A stretch of 64,000 nt of DNA from Beaufortia kweichowensis (GCA_019155185.1 CM032802.1:16704425-16768424), one strand, 5' to 3'; shown: positions 1 through 12,012, counted from the stretch's first letter. A program made the numbers and translations. The notes: generated by a model not told the origin, from the sequence alone.

Positions 1-341
1 ATTTTGTTCTGACATTTGTGTAGTGTTAAAAAACTGAGACAGGAAGTGCTTCTGGACCAGTGCTGTTTACATCTTGCGAAATGGTCTATACAATATCAAT
101 ACTAACCTGTAGCAGTTGTTATTGTATTTGTTGTAGCTGCCTAGTACAGTAAGACAAGCTGTACACAAACCATAAGAAAAAAAGATCTGAGATCCTGCCT
201 CCATCCAAACCTGAACACATAACACAGGAAAGAAAAGACTCGAGATGAGGCGAGAGATGTGAAATACATTATTTATACTGTACTAGTCTAGGATTTGTCA
301 TGGATATAAGGTCTTATGTAGATTGTAGATGTTGTGGATAC

Positions 342-3300
342 CTGTGGGTCAGAGAGACGGGATGGTTCAGGGTACAGATAAAATATGATCCCCTGCAGGG
401 CTCCAGGAAGAGTCAAGCCACGAATCAGTAACACCAGTAACATCACGTAAGGAAATGTGGCTGTGAAATACACCACCTACAGTCAGAAACATTTATATTT
501 TACCAATTCAACTTGCTGCATCTGTCCAAACAATGTTTGTTATCAACAAGGATGCACAATAAGTCTTAACACTAATTTTATATCACTATTAAAATATTCA
601 CTATTAATGTACTGTATGTATATGTATAATGCAGAAGACAAAACCCCTTATCAAACATTTAGCTACCTAATATTAGGAAACTATAATATTGACAATATTC
701 TCTTCAATTATATTTTTGCTCACCTTGCCTGTAGATTTAACTCCCTTCCATGCGCAGAAATAACATGTGACCCACATTGCAATAAGACACAGAAGAATCT
801 CCCAGTTGATGTTACCCATCTGATCAATACCCCCAGAGAGACACAGCACTCTGCGTCTATAATGGGAATGAAAATGAAAAAAAATATGCATATCATTATT
901 TTTGTTGCTAACATTCTTTTTAAGTTGCTAACACTCACATATGAGACAGTAACGACCCGCACCAATCAGTTTTCCTTTAATTGGTCTGTTAGCAGGCCAT
1001 AGGATTTTGTTTAGAAAGTGGTCATCATATCAGAAATGCATTTAGTGTGACTAAAGGAAGTAAAACATAAACCAAAAGAATGCAACTTTGCCTCTTAAGG
1101 TCCACTTTTCTTCAATGTTTAGCTCTGACCTTTAAACATTAAACGTTGCCGGAAAGTAGACTTAAAGTTAAGAAAAAAGAACAAACAGAGCTAAAGCTGT
1201 ATCAACATTGTTGAACCTTAGACCTCTCTTTGTTTTTGCAACTTTTTTGACACTTTTTGGAATAAATGGACCGAAAATTACAAATGGTTAAAACAATTGA
1301 AGATGTCAATAGAATGACCAAACTGAGGTGCACAAACAATGCGTGTCAATCTGTGTATATTTACTCCCAGAACTCAGTAGTTGCAGAAGTTGAATTTACA
1401 CTTCTTGTGCGGTTAAGAGGATTCTTTGCAGCAAGATTTACACAGTCATCTAACAAAAATACAAAAACATATTTTGTTAGATTATACGAAGATAATCTTC
1501 TATTTCTTTAGCTTGATTTTTTTAATGTATCACCTGTGTTCCAGGTGTTGTCACAGCTGGCCCATGGGAGTTGAGAGCTAAAAGAGAAGAAGAGGTACAA
1601 AAGTGCCCAGGCCAGAATGATGATGTAATACATGCAGCTGTACAGCACTAACAGCTGTCCTGCATAACCAATACCTGACAAAAGAAAACACAAGAGCAAT
1701 GAATAGCAAAGACTCTAAACTGGGTAATGAGGAGCATCAGTACATTTTTATATCATTTGTAATAGTTGTGAAAAGATGGATCTCAACATCATACAATCAC
1801 TGTTTTACAGGGGTTAAATAAGCAGAAAATGCTGTACAAGCAGAGCACAGAATGTTGAGGACTTAAATGGATCAGGACAAACAAGAGACCCAAAACGACT
1901 ATCAAAAATCATGAAAACTGTTACTGATTGATAATTTTTATCAAAATCAAGTGTATGTAAACTTTCGAAATGAGTTCATAATTTTTCAATTCTTCTTCTT
2001 TTATGACATTTTCATCATTTTACAAATTTTGCAAGGCGTATTTAAAATGATAACCACAACTCCCTCTCTCTAGATATTTTCATACAGTCTTCTCACACCT
2101 GATAGTAAGAATTGAACTGTATGTTACTGTTGTCATGGTTTGCACCTCCCCATGGACTGAACTACAATCCCCATAATGCATTGCACATCACTCACTGCCA
2201 TCTTAGATCACCTTCACCTGTCACATCAATCACCTGAACTTATAAATACCTGTCTGTTTCTTTGTGTGAGGTCGAGTGTTGTTGTTGTCTTACCGTTGCC
2301 GTTATTGCCTGCTAGTATTCCAAGGAGATTTCTGTTTATTGCTCCAAGGAGGACCTACGTTGATTCCATGGATGTATACTCTGCGTTATCCAAGTAAAGA
2401 TTTGTTTTGGAAAAGAACTCTGATCTTTTCGTCTCTCTAGAGGAATGCTAACAGTACACTCGACCGATTAATAAAGAAGATCCTCGCCATGACCACCCTG
2501 GGCCAGCGACTCATCAGCCACGAGCAAGGGGATTCTTCCCTCGAGGAACATCTGGGACGCTTGCTGTGTCTCGCCGTCCCGACTGACTTCCCGGACAACT
2601 GCCTATGTACCTTATTGTATGTGGGTCTCAACATCACCACCAAGGCTAAGTTGTCCGGGAAGGGGCCTGGAGGGAGTTTCCCCATCTTTCTGACATGGGT
2701 GCTGGTGAGTTGCGGAATTGACCCAGCCAGGTTGCGGGTCTTGGCCAATCCTACTCCCGACCCTGAGTTCCCCGTTATGGTCAAGATGGTTGCCCCTGAG
2801 TGTTCTGCCGTGGCCAAGATGGCCGTTCCCGAGTCCCCTGTCGCGGCCAGGATGGCCGCTCCCGAGTCCCCCGTCGCGGTCAAGATGTCCGTCCCGGAGC
2901 TCCCAGGCTCCGGCTCCCAGGCTCCGTCCCGAGCTCCCAGGCTCCGTCCTACATTGTTGTAGTGTACCGTCCACCAGGCCCGCTTCACAACTTCACTGAC
3001 GAAATGGATGTGCTTCTTTCCTCATTTCCTGAGGACGGCAGCCCACTCGTCGTCTTTGGGGACTTTAATATTCACCTGGAGAAATCCTCTGCCACCGACT
3101 TTTTAAACCTTCTCTCCTCATTTGACCTCTCCCTCCTCACCACCACCGCTACTCATAAATCAGGAAACCAACTGGACCTCATCTTCACACGCAACTGCAT
3201 CAACTCTAATCCTACTGTTCTACCCCTACATATCTCTGACCACTTCTTAATAACATACATCTCACCTCTAACATCACAGCCACACCAACATCCGTCTCAT

Positions 3301-5523
3301 TGAGGCGCAACCTCCGCTCTCTTTCCCCCAGCACACTCTCTGCTGAGGTGTCATCCTCTCTCCCTTCCAACCTCTCATCTCTGGATACCAACACGGACAC
3401 CCTATGTTCAACACTAACCTCCTGTCTAGACAACCTCTGCCCTCTATCCTCCAGACCGGCTCGTGTCTTCCTGCCCTTCCTGCCCCTTGGCTTTTGGACG
3501 TCACTACTTTCATCCTTTGTGAACACGGACCAAACTCAGGGCAGCTGAAAAAAACCTTCAGCTCCCTCCTCTCTCCACGCATTATCAGCTGATGAAACAC
3601 CCATCTGACCTCTGTGATTACCAGTCACTACTTTCATCCTTCTCCGCTGCTGTCCACACAGCAAAGACAACCTACTACATCACCACCAGATCCTACTGAC
3701 ATCTCCCTCCCCATCGCATTAGGGGATCACAGGTACTCTCTCCCCATTTACTCAAAGACACCGAGTGTTTTTAAATCTTACCTCTCAGACAGGTCCTTCA
3801 GGGTGTGCATGGAGATGGGGGCTGTCCAAAGCCCATCCCATTTTGCTGGATCTTTCTGCTACCTTTGACACAGTTGGCCACTGGCTAGGGATCACAGGTA
3901 CCCTCAGGGATCTGTTCTTGCATCCCGCTCCTCAGGGATCTGTTTCTATCTACACAACATCCCTGGGACCCATCATTCAATCACATGGCTTTGATTACCA
4001 CTGCTATGCAGATGACACCCAGATTTTCTTCTCCTTCCAGCCAGACGATCCCACAATAGCATCACGCATTGCAGCCTGCCTGAAAGACATCTCATCTTGG
4101 ATGACTGAACACCACCTTCAGCTAAACCTTGCCAAGACTGAGCTCCTGGTACTTCCGGCCTCACCTGCAACGCAACACAACCTCACAATTCAAATTGGCA
4201 ACACAACCATTACACCATCTAAATCAGTAAGAAACCTTGGTGTAATCTTCAATGACCAGCTGTCCTTTACCGAACACATCTCAAGGATATCACGGTCTTG
4301 TAGATATGCACTCTACAACATCAGGAAGATCAGGCCATATCTCACAGAACACGCCGCCCAACTGCTAGTTCAAGCCCTGGTAATCTCCAGACTGGACTAT
4401 TGCAATGCTCTCCTGGCTGGTCTTCCTGCACGAGCAATCAAACCACTTCAGATGATACAGAACGCAGCAGCAAGACTTGTTTTCGAGGAACCCAAAAGAG
4501 CACATGTCACACCTCTCTTCATCTCTCTCCATTGGCTACCGGTTGCTGCCCGCATTAAATTTAAATAATTAATGCTTACATTTAAAACCATCACAAATTC
4601 TGTACCCTCGTACTTTAACTCTCTTCTACATACCTACAACCCATCCAGAGCCCTACGCTCAACGAACGAATGTCGACTGCCGCTTTTGATGTGTCGCTTC
4701 ATTGTCTCCTAATATTTGTAAGTCCCTTTGGATAAAAGTGTCAGCTAAATGCCTAAATGTAAATGTATTTGTAAGTCGCTTTGGATAAAAGTGTCAGCTA
4801 AATGCCTAAATGTAAAATGTAAATGTCCCGAGTTCCCTGACCCCGCCCCCGAGTCGCCTCCGGGCCCCGCCCCCGAGCCTCCTCCGGACCCCGCCCCTGA
4901 GCCTGCATATTTTTTTACAGATACATTTACAAACTTTACAATACCACCACAGAACACAATACCAATATCATAGAACAGTGATCTGTCTTTAAGTTTGAAG
5001 ATTTTCTGTCAGTTTTATTTCTTTTCTTTGAATGTATTACCTGTTGCAAAGAAAAACACATTTAAATTATAACTAAAAAAATAGATTTTTTTTGTTACTC
5101 ATACCCTCAGCCAGTGGACAGAGACGACGCCAACACGTAATGCCACCTTCCCGTGTGTACTGTCCCATTGCCGTCTCTAGCAGGAACAGAGGAACACCAC
5201 AGGTAACCACAAACACCAGGTAGGGTATCAGAAACGCACCTGAGAATCAACCAGTGCAAAAATACATTATTTAAACAGAATATTAAAGAAGAACTTGCTG
5301 AATTATTATTCAATTATTATTATTTTTATGTTCATTAAGACGTATAATAATTTATATTGAAAAATGCGAGGATGTGTCTCATACCTCCTCCGTTCTTGTA
5401 GCAGAGGTAGGGAAATCTCCACACGTTTCCCAGTCCAATTACTATTCCTGCAACAGCCAGAAGAAACTCTGCTTTACTCCCCCAGTATCCTCTCTCCTCC
5501 ATCTGTCCCTCCGTTGTGCTCAT
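342..5523 (-). CDS. SLC6 family Na+/Cl--dependent transporter (GABA/taurine/betaine-type), 5' part, partial
   Basis: Six coding exons read on the minus strand: 5385-5523, 5105-5239, 1534-1674, 1365-1449, 724-856 and 342-476. All have AG acceptors and GT donors, and the phases join without a break into 256 codons; the gene continues past the left edge. The first ATG at 5523 gives only about 15 residues before TM1, a short N-terminus for the family. Exon 1 carries the TM1 sodium-site motif GLGNVWRFPYLCYKNGGG. Exon 2 has TM2 and LLETAMGQYT. Exon 3 has TM3 and the LPWASC cysteine of the extracellular loop. Exon 4 is the variable glycosylated loop 2 (NRT and NST sequons) ending in EFWE. Exon 5 has ICYF-like TM4 and KGVKSTGK. 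Exon 6 has VVYFTATFPY and LPGALQGIIFYLYP, typical of the GAT2/GAT3/BGT1/taurine branch and unlike GAT1 or monoamine transporters. Family members symport their substrate with Na+ and Cl- across the plasma membrane. The exact substrate cannot be told from this half. Confidence 0.93.
2131..2949 (+). mobile_element. LTR-like segment followed by a gag-like proline/alanine repeat ORF fragment
   Basis: 2131-2456 looks like an LTR: it starts TGTCATGG, carries a TATA-like TTATAAATA near 2238, has a polyadenylation-like AAGTAAAG near 2394 and ends CTAACA. An open frame from 2489 (MTTLGQRLISHEQG) follows. It contains SLEEHLGRLLCLA and PDNCLCTLLYVGLN and then tandem repeats of roughly 30 bp encoding PESPVA.KM-type units. 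I read it as the start of a retroelement gag-like protein; the superfamily is not resolved. The frame is cut by the L2 insertion near 2950, and GC-rich coding of the same style resumes at 4826. Confidence 0.4.
2950..4825 (+). mobile_element. L2 (CR1/L2-clade) LINE, 5'-truncated and decayed
   Basis: The 2950-3300 part encodes the C-terminal half of an apurinic endonuclease, with VVVYRPPG, LVVFGDFNIHL, a GNQLDLIF segment and ISDHF. The 3765-4568 frame encodes the reverse transcriptase C-terminus: a YADDTQIF catalytic motif, LNLAKTELLVLP, NLGVIF and the L2 signature run from CRYALYNIRKI to LHWLPVAARIKFK. Frames are broken, and the N-terminal RT (about 3540-3760) is mostly lost. The 3' end carries two tandem copies of the L2 tail (about 4712-4765 and 4766-4825), each with GTAAGTC.CTTTGGATAAAAG and ending in AAATGTAAATG units. 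Orientation is antisense to the host transporter. Confidence 0.9.
4826..4910 (+). mobile_element. GC-rich proline/glutamate repeat, continuation of the interrupted gag-like ORF
   Basis: This short segment reads PEFPDPAPESPPGPAPEPPPDPAPEP in one frame, the same compositional type as the repeats at 2760-2940. It starts directly after the L2 tail, so the L2 probably landed inside this element. The match is by style, not alignment. Confidence 0.4.
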
Positions 5524-6386
5524 ACTGCACTGCTGTTTAAGAAATGAACATGATACATAGGTTGTTAAAACAGTTAAGTCAACAGATAAGTGTACAGCCT
5601 CGGCTTCAATAAAATCGTTATTCTAAAGCCTCAGGTAGAATCTGGTTCAAACCGATTTGCATCAATAAAATTGTTAATATAATAGTAAAATTTACAGCCT
5701 CCAGTCTGGGAGTCATTCAGCCAACTGCTGTCAACATACAAATCTTTAACAAAGTGCCATCACGATACATCCTTATATGAGACTCAACAAGCTTCAAAAA
5801 GTACATTTAATTTGTTATCTAAGAAAAAAGAGACGAAGGTTACCTTGTCTCGTGACATTCAGATTAATGTCAAAAAGTGATGGGACTGTTTTTATAATAG
5901 TGATGTTGCAGCATTACTGAACTGTTTAACATATATAAGGTGCAATCTGAAACTTATTTGGTTAGAAATAAAATCAGTTATTGAGCAAGTGCAAAACAAA
6001 TTCAAAACTTATTAAATGATTCTGCCTTTAATCAGATCAGACTATAGCTATTAGACTCAGATTTCATTGTCCCACTTGAGAAAACTAATGGTGCAGCAAG
6101 ATGTCAGTACACCAACCACATCCATATAAAACAATATAGAAACATTAAAAATTATATTTGATGCACAGAAAAATATAACACAGAAGTCACAGGCGTTCTT
6201 AAATAACAACCCAAAAGATGACTCCTGAAACTCTGATTGTAATGGGTGTTCATGTGTACTAAGACAAACTTGATTCGTCATAAAAACAAACTAAATTATT
6301 TAATAAATTGTTGGTAAAACAAGTTCATAATAGCAGGACAGACTTTAAATGTTTTTATTTTTAACAATCTTACTACAAACAGTCAA
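5524..6386. other. Upstream region of the SLC6 gene, AT-rich, nothing recognised
   Basis: No open frame with family features and no clear repeat. The 5' untranslated region and promoter of the minus-strand SLC6 gene should lie here, but no convincing TATA or CpG-rich patch was found. Confidence 0.4.
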
Positions 6387-6807
6387 AAGTGTTAATTGCC
6401 TTCAGCATCGGATTCCCCCCATCACGTCACCCGTTCCCTGTCACCAGCATATTAAAAGACTCTATTTCTCATCATGCATCTCACCCGCGCACCTATTCAC
6501 GATCTGTAATCTTGTTTAGCACTAGTTATTTTGTTATCATCCGCCCTTTTTTTGTCATTAGGGGTTTATTGTTTGTAGTATTTAATGTCTGCTTTTAGTT
6601 TGAGTCTTTGTCCGGTATTGTTGTTCTTTTGGCTGTGTGGGGATTAGTTTTGGTCATCTTGTGACTTGGATGTTATCCTGTGCTTGTGATATTCAACCTG
6701 TGAATTCTCCCTCTTAAGTGAGGCCTGTAAACCCGCTTCTAAAGTAAAGTAAAGACTTGTTTGAGATTATCTCGTGTGTTGTCTACTCTGACCCTGCACC
6801 GTAACAT
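6387..6807 (+). mobile_element. Possible solo LTR or LTR fragment
   Basis: The segment ends CACCGTAACA, a common LTR 3' end. It has a polyadenylation-like AGTAAAGTAAAGACTT near 6740, a TATA-like ATATTAAAAG near 6449, and a body style resembling other fish LTRs. The left boundary (TGTTAATT at 6390) and target duplications are not convincing, so this is tentative. Confidence 0.35.
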
Positions 6808-7012
6808 TAATAAGTTAAAAGCACAAGTTATTAATGAGTCTCAACAATTAAAATGATTGTTCACTATTGGAGAATAAGGAAGGGCAGATTTTGTTAAATG
6901 TACTTACACTGTTAGATCCTACAGATCCAAAGGCTTACTGAAGGTAGAGACCAAGTCATTTATTAATGGTAAGTTTTGCTTAGACAACATTAAGGGTGAG
7001 TCACACCAACAA

Positions 7013-7930
7013 AGAAAGGGGTCATATGATGGTTCTAAAAATAACATTATTTTGTGTATTTGGTTTAATGCAATGTGTTTACGCGGATTTAGGTTAAAAA
7101 ACGTCATTATTTAAGATGTACAGTACATTATTGTTGCTCCTATCTGTTCCTCCTTTCAGAAACGCGTCGATTTTTACAAAGCTCATCGCTCTGAAAAGCG
7201 CGGTGTGCTCGGATTGGCCAGTGATCCAGCGCACTCTAGAGTGTGACGGAAATGTTACGCCCCTTACCACATTTGAAAAAACACAACGTCTTCACAACAT
7301 GGCGGCGCCAGCGGAAACCACTGACATATGTGTCTATGGCGGAAACAATACTACAGCGAATAAAAGGTACGCCTGCGTTTACATTTTGGAAACTTTGGCT
7401 CTGCCAATTCTTCGCTGACCTCTGTCCCAGCCTCTGACGTTCCTGACAGTCCATTAACTCCCTGATTGCTGCTTTGAAGTCAGATTCTGACCATGGCTGG
7501 GCGAAGGATATTGAGGTACTGGTGTTTCTGTACTGGCTGGCCATGCAGCATTATACAGGGTGGCGTCACTGGCCTTTGACATCCCAAAGTGCATGACATC
7601 GTGAGCAAGGGAATCTGGATTTTGAAGAGGCTGATTTCTTTTCCCACCACAGATGACCTGGAGGCAGTGGGGACAGGTTTGCTTAATGGCTGGCGCGATA
7701 GATGGTTGTCACATCCGCATCAAACCACCAGCAAGTAACGCCCAGTGCTATATTTCAACAGAAAGCTGTTTCATTCTGTCCAGCTGCAGCCAATCACTGA
7801 CCATCAGGGGAAGTTTCTTGACGTCTATGTTGGGTATCCTGGGTCTGTGCATGATGATGATGATGTCACAAATTCACCCACACCGACAAACATGCGCGGG
7901 CGTGTTCCAGCGAGCTCCGCCAAGTGACCT
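7013..7930 (+). mobile_element. PIF/Harbinger transposon fragment with decayed transposase
   Basis: Between about 7380 and 7900 the plus strand encodes, across several frames, a HARBI1-like transposase: LIAALKSDSDHGWAKDIEVLVFLYWLA, then AGAIDGCHIRIKPP carrying the first catalytic Asp, then YFNRKLFHSVQLQ and GKFLDVYVGYPGSVHD carrying the second Asp. At least two frameshifts and an internal deletion break it, so it is not functional. Its 5' flank (7013-7225) begins AAAGGGGTCATATGATG and aligns by eye along about 200 bp with the right half of the MITE at 62752-63240, which supplies the terminal inverted repeat. No matching right terminus is seen downstream of 7930. Confidence 0.8.
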
Positions 7931-8740
<810 letters not shown>

Positions 8741-9278
8741 GAATATGCTTGAAATCCTCTATATTGTGATGAAGTCATTGTTTATTAATTTATTTAAATA
8801 TGTATCTAAATGTCTGATGCTGAGGTAGAGAACATTTTATTAGAAATAATTGTGTTAGGATATATATGTTTAGATCGAAAATGACTCGAGTAATTAGTGC
8901 ATTGTAAATGGTATGAATTAATTAAATCGAATATATTAATTAAATCCTCAGTCTTTTAATAAACGATAGATAAAAGCACATCATTCAGAGAGTTAAATAA
9001 TAAAAAAATATATTTTCCTATTGCGGGAGAGTTGCAACAGACCTTCAAATATGTTAATATAGCAGCAGTAGTCAACTAAATATACAAGCATACTATAAAC
9101 ATAAGTTTGGATTATAATAATCAGATACGTAATGTGACTTTTGTATATGAATATTGTTTATTTTAAAATTGAAAGTCGAGTACATTACAATATTTCATTA
9201 TGATATATCATAATCTGTGCGACCCTGTCGCGGTTCTTTTATGACGCGGTGCACTAGAACGCTGTTTAGAACTCACTG

Positions 9279-9311
9279 TGACGTCATAACCACTAAATAA
9301 GAGTATATAAG
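9279..9311 (+). promoter_or_regulatory. Core promoter of the PIM-like kinase gene: CRE and TATA box
   Basis: A perfect palindromic CRE (TGACGTCA) lies at 9279-9286 and a TATA box (TATATAAG) at 9304-9311, about 54 bp before the ATG at 9365. The spacing puts transcription start near 9335 and leaves a 5' UTR of about 30 nt. Motifs are seen directly. CREB/ATF control is inference. Confidence 0.65.
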
Positions 9312-9364
9312 AGGTGACTCTTCTCGCTCAGAACAGTTGGTTAGCTCGCTTCCTAAGAGTGAAG

Positions 9365-11855
9365 ATGGGACAGAACTTATCTTGCATTAACGCGCAAAAT
9401 ACGAAGGGTCATAGTGGTGTGTACAAATTAAATACACCTGTACTATCAACCACTGACGAACGAGACCAACAACCTCCACTAGTGGGTGCCACTGATGGAG
9501 ATGTTGCTGTTAAAAGTGGTGGAAGAAAAAAGAATAGGTTTAGGTGGTGGAAGAAAGGTCGCAGAACAGGTAAGCATATGGTCCAAGTCACCCATTCCCA
9601 GTTAGTTATGTAAAAAAATAACATGTTTGCAGAATTATATTTTTGAATTATATTTATATAGTTGTAATTTTTTTAAGCATTTGACCACATTAGTCACTTT
9701 TTAATATTCTTCTAGTTTAGTTTAACCTGATAACTGTCACAGCAGAAACTGAGTATAAACATGAAAATGCATGAAAAAATAAAGTTACATTTTTTTATAT
9801 AAGTTACAGTAACATTAAAAAATGTATTATTTTTTGTTTATAATTATTGTAATGAAATTTTCAAATATTTAATCTTGAGTCTTAGACCTTCATTCAATGT
9901 ATAGTTTGATTATGTCATGATTGTCATTATCATGATTAAATTAAAATTTAACTATGAAATATTAAAGTGAATAGGGGAATAGGTGTTCCTCCTGGGGAAA
10001 GGTAGCAGTTCACATGTTAATCAATAGAATTGACTTTTACTGTGAGTGTTCAAGATTTTAACAATATTATTTTATTAAATTAATTGTGTGTTTAATTTCT
10101 TTCCTCCCTATAGATCAGATTGGTCTGCCACATGTCACTATAGAGATCCGTCAGGAACCTCTCAGTGACCCTTCCATCATCTCCACTTCTGAAGTGCCTG
10201 AAACTCCATTCCTTGCAGAGCCCACAGTCCGTTCTGTGTCTGGCTGGAGTGTTGACAGCTGTCAAACCCCAGTGCTTTCTCGGGCTGACTCGCTTGTCAA
10301 CTTCTTTCAGGCCCATTCTGATCAGAATGATGACGTCGTTCAGACTCCAGTCAATACTGGGTCTGATTTATGTGAAGATATTCCCCAGTCCGACAAGGAG
10401 GAAGAAGTCCAGCAAGGTCCAGTCGATGTGATTCAGGAGGCGCTGGACATTAATGGGGATGTGATAACTGATGGTGAGTTTAATTTCATAATCAAGACAA
10501 CACACACACAAATATACAGTATATGCTTTTGATATAATAATTAGTAATAAAATAGTATTAAACCGTTTTTGAATAAGTAGTGCATATGTCATCGATTAGG
10601 ACAGAACTTCCAATGCTAAACTACATTTATCTTTTAACAGAAATCAACTCCTGCCTGTATCAGATTGGTGAGTTGCTGGGCAAAGGAGGTTTTGGAGCCG
10701 TCTTTGAAGGGACACGTCTGAAGGATGGCTTGAAGGTGGCCGTGAAATATGTCAGAAAGACGGAACATACAAAGCACATTTCCATTGTAAGTATCTTGTT
10801 TTTCCAATTTAAAACATCTTTATAGTGTTTTTAATTACACAAACGTTTATTTACAAATGTTTTTATTGACAAATTTGTCTTTCTTCTAGCCGGATCATCC
10901 TGAACCCATTCCACAGGAGATCGCTCTGCACATCCTTGCTAATAAGGGATCCATCGTTCCAGAGATCATTCAGCTCCTGGATTGGGAGGACCTGCCTAAA
11001 GGCTACATTATGGTGCTAGAGCACGTTTCCCCCTGTAAAAACTTGTTGGACTTCATTAAGGGGGAAGAAGGAGAACTCAGCGAGGACTTGGCCCGGACCA
11101 TCATGTTTCGTGTCACCAAAGCTGCATTTGAATGCTGCTATCGAGGTGTCTTTCATAGAGACATCAAGCTGGAGAACATCCTCATCAACACGAGCACATT
11201 AAACGTGAAACTGATCGACTTTGGGTGCGGCGATCTCCTCAGAAAAACGGCCTACAGGACATTTTCAGGTACGTTTACAACTCTTTACGTTAGTACTTAC
11301 TGTGATGAGTCATCTTGTTCATAATATGAAATCTGTTTCTTCCAGGCACAAGGGACTACATCTGCCCTGAGTACTTCAAAACGGGCAAATACAATGCAGA
11401 GCCGGCGACAGTGTGGTCACTGGGATTGGTCTTGTACATAATGGTCTACGGAAGATTTCCCAGCTCTTACCACCGGGACATGATCAAAAGAAACGCCTTT
11501 TATATAGACGGCTTGTCAAAAGGTAAGACCAGGAGTTCTAGAGGACTTCATAAAGTATAATTCACAGTTTAGGGATATAATAACCTCTTCCTTCTTTCTT
11601 CACAGAATGCTGCAATTTGATTCAGGGTTGCCTGCAGGAAAACCCCGAGCAGCGAATTCCTCTGCACAACATCTTCTTTCACAACTGGTTTGAGGTAAGT
11701 AGCCTAAGATCCTATTAGATTTATTATAAAGTCTTGGTTTGACGATTAGATATACGGTCTTGGTTTCATGTTGCTGCGTTTCTTTTATGTTGTTTGGTTA
11801 TGTGAGGATATTTTGTCATATTCTAACACCAGATTACTGTTTATTTCAGGGGTGA
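9365..11855 (+). CDS. PIM-like serine/threonine kinase with acylation-type N-terminal extension
   Basis: Seven coding exons join in frame to 453 codons plus stop: 9365-9569, 10114-10473, 10641-10786, 10890-11268, 11346-11522, 11606-11694 and 11850-11855. The last exon supplies only Gly and TGA. Residues 190-450 are a PIM-type kinase: glycine loop GKGGFGAV (202-209), Lys224 in AVKYV, helix-C Glu247, a PIM-like hinge LEHVSP with Pro285, HRDIKLEN (326-333), DFG at 347-349 and GTRDYICPE, followed by AATVWSLG-type sequence. All catalytic residues are present, so it is probably active. PIM kinases phosphorylate cytosolic and nuclear growth and survival targets and are constitutively active. The first 188 residues are additional: MGQNLSC fits N-myristoylation with a palmitoylatable Cys7, and residues 54-67 form a polybasic stretch (RKKNRFRWWKKGRR) before an acidic low-complexity linker. 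Ordinary PIM1 is about 313 residues. Teleosts have many PIM-like copies, so no symbol is given. Confidence 0.93.
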
Positions 11856-12012
11856 ACATCATGACAGCCATCAAGACCACCAGAGCCCCTCGTTCAAGCC
11901 CTCTTCATGGCCACGCTGAGGATTCCTGAGGATACTTCAGTATAAGAGCAGCTCTTCCAAACAGTAGGTCTGCCTGGCCGTTATAAGTGGTGCTTGCAAA
12001 AAAATTGCTTCT
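11856..12012 (+). other. Probable 3' UTR of the PIM-like gene
   Basis: This is the rest of the terminal exon after the stop. No AATAAA occurs before the solo LTR begins at 12013, so the native 3' end may be interrupted or may lie in or beyond the LTR. Confidence 0.35.

Larger units (their letters stand above)
1675..5104 (-). other. Intron 2 of the SLC6 gene, filled by nested retroelements
   Basis: This 3.4-kb intron lies between the second and third coding exons of the transporter. About 1675-2130 is AT-rich with nothing recognised. The rest is an LTR-like and gag-like segment interrupted by an L2 LINE, annotated separately; 4910-5104 is AT-rich unique-looking DNA. Confidence 0.7.

Noticed and set aside
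457..1002. 181-codon plus-strand frame
   Set aside because: It overlaps two SLC6 exons in antisense and shows no protein-family features.
2437..2988. 183-codon minus-strand frame with Ala/Thr repeats
   Set aside because: Antisense shadow of the GC-rich tandem-repeat gag-like region.
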